Program-made: the position numbers and the translations under genes
In this document: in pieces, positions 5,329 through 7,520 of the stretch
Position numbering within the stretch: position 1 is the stretch's first letter
Layout: each line of letters starts with the position of its first letter
The notes under the pieces: generated by a model
Seen by the model: the letters and a program-made list of their open reading frames with translations, nothing else
Database searches by the model: none
What the model was told of the DNA's origin: nothing
DNA from: Treponema sp.
GTDB taxonomy: Bacteria > Spirochaetota > Spirochaetia > Treponematales > Breznakiellaceae
Assembly (NCBI GenBank): GCA_031281685.1
Contig: JAITFA010000126.1
Location: forward strand, 1 to 7,520
Length of the DNA stretch: 7,520 nucleotides
Reading direction: 5' to 3'

Positions 5329-6996
5329 TTACTTTACCACCTTTTCCAGCTTTAGTGTTATGGTCGGCTGATCGCAGACTTCCGAAGGTCCGTAATACTG
5401 GATCGCACCCGGAAACAGAAAGCTGCTCTTAACCGCCCATGTATCCCGCTCTGCGGCAAATGCCTTGAACGGCGCTCCGTCCAGTTTAACAAGCGCCTTC
5501 TTGATAACCGGCTTTCTGGAACCATGCCGCTGCTCCATGTTCATCATCATAGTAAGCGGAATACCGCCGGCAATCCACTCGGACGCGGGCGACGTGAGGT
5601 TCCGCACACTGGCAAGGTAACCGGTCAGCCCGGCGGCGATAAGCACAAAGGCGCTCGTGCCGAGGGCATAGCAATAGTCCGCGTCAAAATTTGACGGGAA
5701 GGCGCAGCGCCCCTCGTAACCAAAAAAGTGGCGCTGGACAGAGAACTTACCCTTGTAGACACCCGCCTTCTTGAGTTTGGCAAGGCGATGACCCACCATA
5801 GTTGACAGCAAATGCTCGGTTGCAATGAGCGATACCTGCACATTGCCGTGCGGGTCGCGGTCCATGAGAAGCTGCGCCGCGATTTCCCCCGGCAGGCTGT
5901 TAAACGTGGCAAGCGTATCCGCCTTGAGCGTCTTCTCAAGCCAAGCCCTTCGCTCATCAAACGAATGAAACATGGCGAATTCCTCCGAGCCTTTGGCCAT
6001 CACGTTGTTCAACTCGGCAATGAGCGTCTTGATTTCAGGGATGAACTCGATCAGCCCTTCAGGAACGAGAACCACGCCGAAGTTTTCGCCGTTTGCCGCG
6101 CGCTTCACAATGGAATCACAGATCTGTTCCACGACCTGAGCGAGCGACTGCTTCTTTGCCTCAACTTCCTCGGAAATGAGACATACATTGGGGTGAGTCT
6201 GGAGCGCACACTCCAGCGTAATGTGGCTAGCCGAGCGTCCCATGAGCTTGATGAAGTACCAATACTTCTGGGCGCTGAGCGCGTCTCGCGCAATGTTGCC
6301 AATGAGTTCGCCGTAGGTCTTGCAGGCAGTGTCAAAACCAAAGGAGGCTTCGACGTATTCGTGCTTGAGGTCTCCGTCAATAGTCTTGGGACAGCCAATG
6401 ACCTGAATAGTCTCACCCTTCTCAATAAAATACTCCGCAAGGAGCGCCGCGTTGGTGTTGGAATCATCCCCGCCAATGACGACAATGGCGTTAAGCTCAA
6501 GCGCCCTCGCGGTGTTGAGCGAGGCGGCAAACTGTTCCGGGGTCTCAATCTTGGTTCTGCCTGACATAATCATGTCAAAACCGCCGGTATTCCGGTATTG
6601 GTCCATGAGTTCACCCGTGACAAGCAGGTGTTTGTTCTCGATAAGCCCGATCGGACCGCCCAGAAACCCGTAGAGCTTTGACGCCGGATTCCCCTTTTTA
6701 AGACCATCAAAGAGTCCCGCTATGACATTGTGTCCTCCCGGCGCTTGTCCGCCTGAAAGAATCACGCCCACATTGAGTTGCCGCGTGAGCCGGCTGTTTA
6801 CAGCCGTCCCCGACTCGAAACATACGATGGGTTTACCGTAGCTGTGCTTGAAAAGCGTCTTAAGCTCGGCCTGATCCGTTGCCGCCTCAGTCGGTTCACC
6901 GAGTTTCACGACGATATGGGTGAGTTCCCCTGAGAGGCTGGACGGCAGTTTCGGCTGGTACGCATACCGCGCCTTTTGTAAGGCTGAAATTTCCAT
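5329..6996 (-). CDS. pfp: pyrophosphate-dependent 6-phosphofructokinase (PPi-PFK, long/beta-type)
   Basis: A 555-residue cytosolic enzyme that phosphorylates fructose 6-phosphate with pyrophosphate instead of ATP, reversibly, so it can serve glycolysis and gluconeogenesis. Phosphate-binding loop: [14 protein letters not shown] (77-90). The donor-specifying segment is GGDDSNTNA (175-183); Asp at 178, where ATP enzymes have Gly, marks PPi use. CPKTIDGDL (202-210) holds the PPi-type Lys204 and the catalytic Asp207. Substrate-binding motifs are MGRSASH (252-258), PEGL (312-315) and FGYEGR (425-430). The length is that of the long clade (spirochaete, chlamydial and plant-beta-like enzymes), not the ~320-residue ATP type. 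ATG 6996 has AGGAGGAG (7007-7014 on the + strand) ten bases upstream. An out-of-frame ATG at 7006 just after that site is not used. No truncation or frameshift is seen. Confidence 0.96.
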   Translation of the reverse strand: MEISALQKARYAYQPKLPSSLSGELTHIVVKLGEPTEAATDQAELKTLFKHSYGKPIVCFESGTAVNSRLTRQLNVGVILSGGQAPGGHNVIAGLFDGLKKGNPASKLYGFLGGPIGLIENKHLLVTGELMDQYRNTGGFDMIMSGRTKIETPEQFAASLNTARALELNAIVVIGGDDSNTNAALLAEYFIEKGETIQVIGCPKTIDGDLKHEYVEASFGFDTACKTYGELIGNIARDALSAQKYWYFIKLMGRSASHITLECALQTHPNVCLISEEVEAKKQSLAQVVEQICDSIVKRAANGENFGVVLVPEGLIEFIPEIKTLIAELNNVMAKGSEEFAMFHSFDERRAWLEKTLKADTLATFNSLPGEIAAQLLMDRDPHGNVQVSLIATEHLLSTMVGHRLAKLKKAGVYKGKFSVQRHFFGYEGRCAFPSNFDADYCYALGTSAFVLIAAGLTGYLASVRNLTSPASEWIAGGIPLTMMMNMEQRHGSRKPVIKKALVKLDGAPFKAFAAERDTWAVKSSFLFPGAIQYYGPSEVCDQPTITLKLEKVVK

Positions 6997-7085
6997 TTGT
7001 ATTCATCTCCTCCTACTATAATGCGGTCAGTAGGTCAGAATGACAAGGCTAAAAAAAGAGTGTAAAGTAGCAGTGGAGGTACTTT

Positions 7086-7316
7086 ATGGAAGACTTAGCG
7101 TGGACATTAATCCCGATCATAGCGATACTATCGCTCTTTATTGGCGCGCCGACTATCGTGTTCTCGTTTATAGGAAGAATCAAGAAAAATAACAACGAGG
7201 TGAAGAAGCTCCAGTACCAGAAAGAGATGCTGGAACTGGAGTTGAAGAAGGAAGAGCTACAGCTCAGGCGGCTTGAGGCGGAGAGCAAACAGTACGACCG
7301 CCTGATCAATGAGTAA
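7086..7316 (+). CDS. small membrane protein with C-terminal coiled coil
   Basis: 76 residues. Residues 6-30 (WTLIPIIAILSLFIGAPTIVFSFIG) form one membrane segment, followed by the basic stretch RIKKNNNEVKK and a charged amphipathic helix (about 40-75, rich in Glu, Lys, Leu and Gln) that should form a coiled coil on the cytosolic side. ATG 7086 is supported by GTGGAGGT at 7073-7080. The layout (short N-terminal anchor, then coiled coil, under 80 residues) resembles phage-shock PspB, but I see no sequence match strong enough to name it, so the role is unknown. The next gene starts 13 bases after the stop, with its ribosome site overlapping the stop codon, so the two are probably translated together. 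Divergent from the phosphofructokinase gene. Confidence 0.8.
   Translation: MEDLAWTLIPIIAILSLFIGAPTIVFSFIGRIKKNNNEVKKLQYQKEMLELELKKEELQLRRLEAESKQYDRLINE
7203..7264 (+). repeat. 62-bp direct repeat, copy 1
   Basis: Identical to 7459-7520, offset 256 bases. It lies inside the first small membrane-protein gene and codes for the coiled-coil part (LQYQKEMLELELKKEELQL preceded by Lys-Lys). The left boundary is sharp: bases 7201-7202 (TG) differ from the second copy. Confidence 0.97.
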
Positions 7317-7321
7317 GGAGG
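7315..7321 (+). promoter_or_regulatory. ribosome binding site overlapping the previous stop codon
   Basis: AAGGAGG overlaps the TAA stop (7314-7316) of the upstream gene. Its spacing is eight bases to ATG 7330 and five to GTG 7327, favouring the ATG. The overlap suggests translational coupling. Confidence 0.8.
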
Positions 7322-7329
7322 AATTTGTG

Positions 7330-7520
7330 ATGATAGGACTCATAATTATAGCGGGTATTGTATTGATATCAATAACGGGAATCATAGCCGGAGCTGTCAT
7401 TGGGCCAGCGATTCAGGAGAACGCCAAACTTAAACGGGTCAAACTGGAAGGAGAGACAAAGAAGCTCCAGTACCAGAAAGAGATGCTGGAACTGGAGTTG
7501 AAGAAGGAAGAGCTACAGCT
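7330..7520 (+). CDS. second small membrane/coiled-coil protein, 3' end outside window
   Basis: At least 63 residues are visible, with no stop before the window edge. Residues 2-28 (MIGLIIIAGIVLISITGIIAG...) form a membrane segment rich in Ile and Gly, unlike that of the upstream paralogue. Then come QENAKLKRVKLEGET and a coiled-coil part identical to residues 40-60 of the upstream protein. The start could also be GTG 7327, one codon earlier. It appears to be a paralogue or a module-sharing partner of the gene at 7086, and the two proteins may associate through their matching helices (inference). Function unknown. Confidence 0.78.
   Translation, partial: MIGLIIIAGIVLISITGIIAGAVIGPAIQENAKLKRVKLEGETKKLQYQKEMLELELKKEELQ
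7459..7520 (+). repeat. 62-bp direct repeat, copy 2 (may continue past the window)
   Basis: A perfect match to 7203-7264 that runs to the last base, so its true length is unknown. It is in the same reading frame relative to its own gene as copy 1. Confidence 0.97.

Noticed and set aside
5812..6564. 250-residue open frame on the + strand inside the phosphofructokinase gene
   Set aside because: Antisense to a strongly conserved enzyme with all motifs intact; length is due to the codon bias of the real gene.
7017..7046. Promoter-like elements between the divergent genes: perfect TATAAT at 7017-7022 on the + strand, and TTGTCA/CATTAT with 17-base spacing on the - strand (7018-7046)
   Set aside because: The + strand box has no -35 partner at a usable distance. 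The - strand pair would start transcription at about 7010, inside the ribosome site of the phosphofructokinase gene. One may still work, but neither can be called.

Overview
The window looks like chromosomal DNA from a spirochaete, most likely a Treponema-like organism. This is inference from several signs together. The tmRNA tag ends in YALAA, like the treponemal tags I recall. The pyrophosphate-dependent phosphofructokinase is of the long type (555 residues) that I associate with spirochaetes. There is a signal-peptide/Fn3-like/Pro-Glu/beta-barrel envelope protein, and the tmRNA 3' CCA is not encoded. No phage, transposon, CRISPR or tRNA gene was seen.

Left part (1-1722, + strand): the C-terminal end of an ArsB/NhaD-type ion permease runs in from the left edge. 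A hairpin and a near-consensus sigma70 promoter follow, and then a complete ssrA (tmRNA) gene. Its pseudoknot, resume codon, tag reading frame, T arm and acceptor stem can all be read. A TrmH/SpoU-type RNA 2'-O-ribose methyltransferase starts only eight bases after the tmRNA 3' end and has no Shine-Dalgarno sequence. It is probably made from a tmRNA read-through transcript or from an almost leaderless one.

Middle part (1723-4338, + strand): a secreted, probably outer-membrane protein has two Fn3-like repeats, a Pro/Glu-rich linker containing tandem DNA repeats, and a C-terminal beta-barrel-like domain ending in Phe. It is followed by a GT4-family glycosyltransferase whose base composition rises sharply from its 5' to its 3' part.

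Right part (4348-6996, - strand): a PPi-dependent 6-phosphofructokinase is followed on the same strand by a secreted protein of unknown function, 57 bases downstream with a hairpin between them. The secreted-protein gene converges on the glycosyltransferase gene with a 9-base gap.

Right edge (7086-7520, + strand, divergent from the phosphofructokinase): two consecutive small genes encode an N-terminal membrane segment followed by a charged coiled coil, the second cut by the window end. Their membrane segments differ, but the coiled-coil part is identical at DNA level over at least 62 bp up to the window edge. This is the most unusual structure in the window.

The genes do not form a single pathway. 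The common threads are housekeeping (ribosome rescue, RNA modification, glycolysis) and the cell envelope (permease, barrel protein, glycosyltransferase, secreted protein, small membrane proteins).
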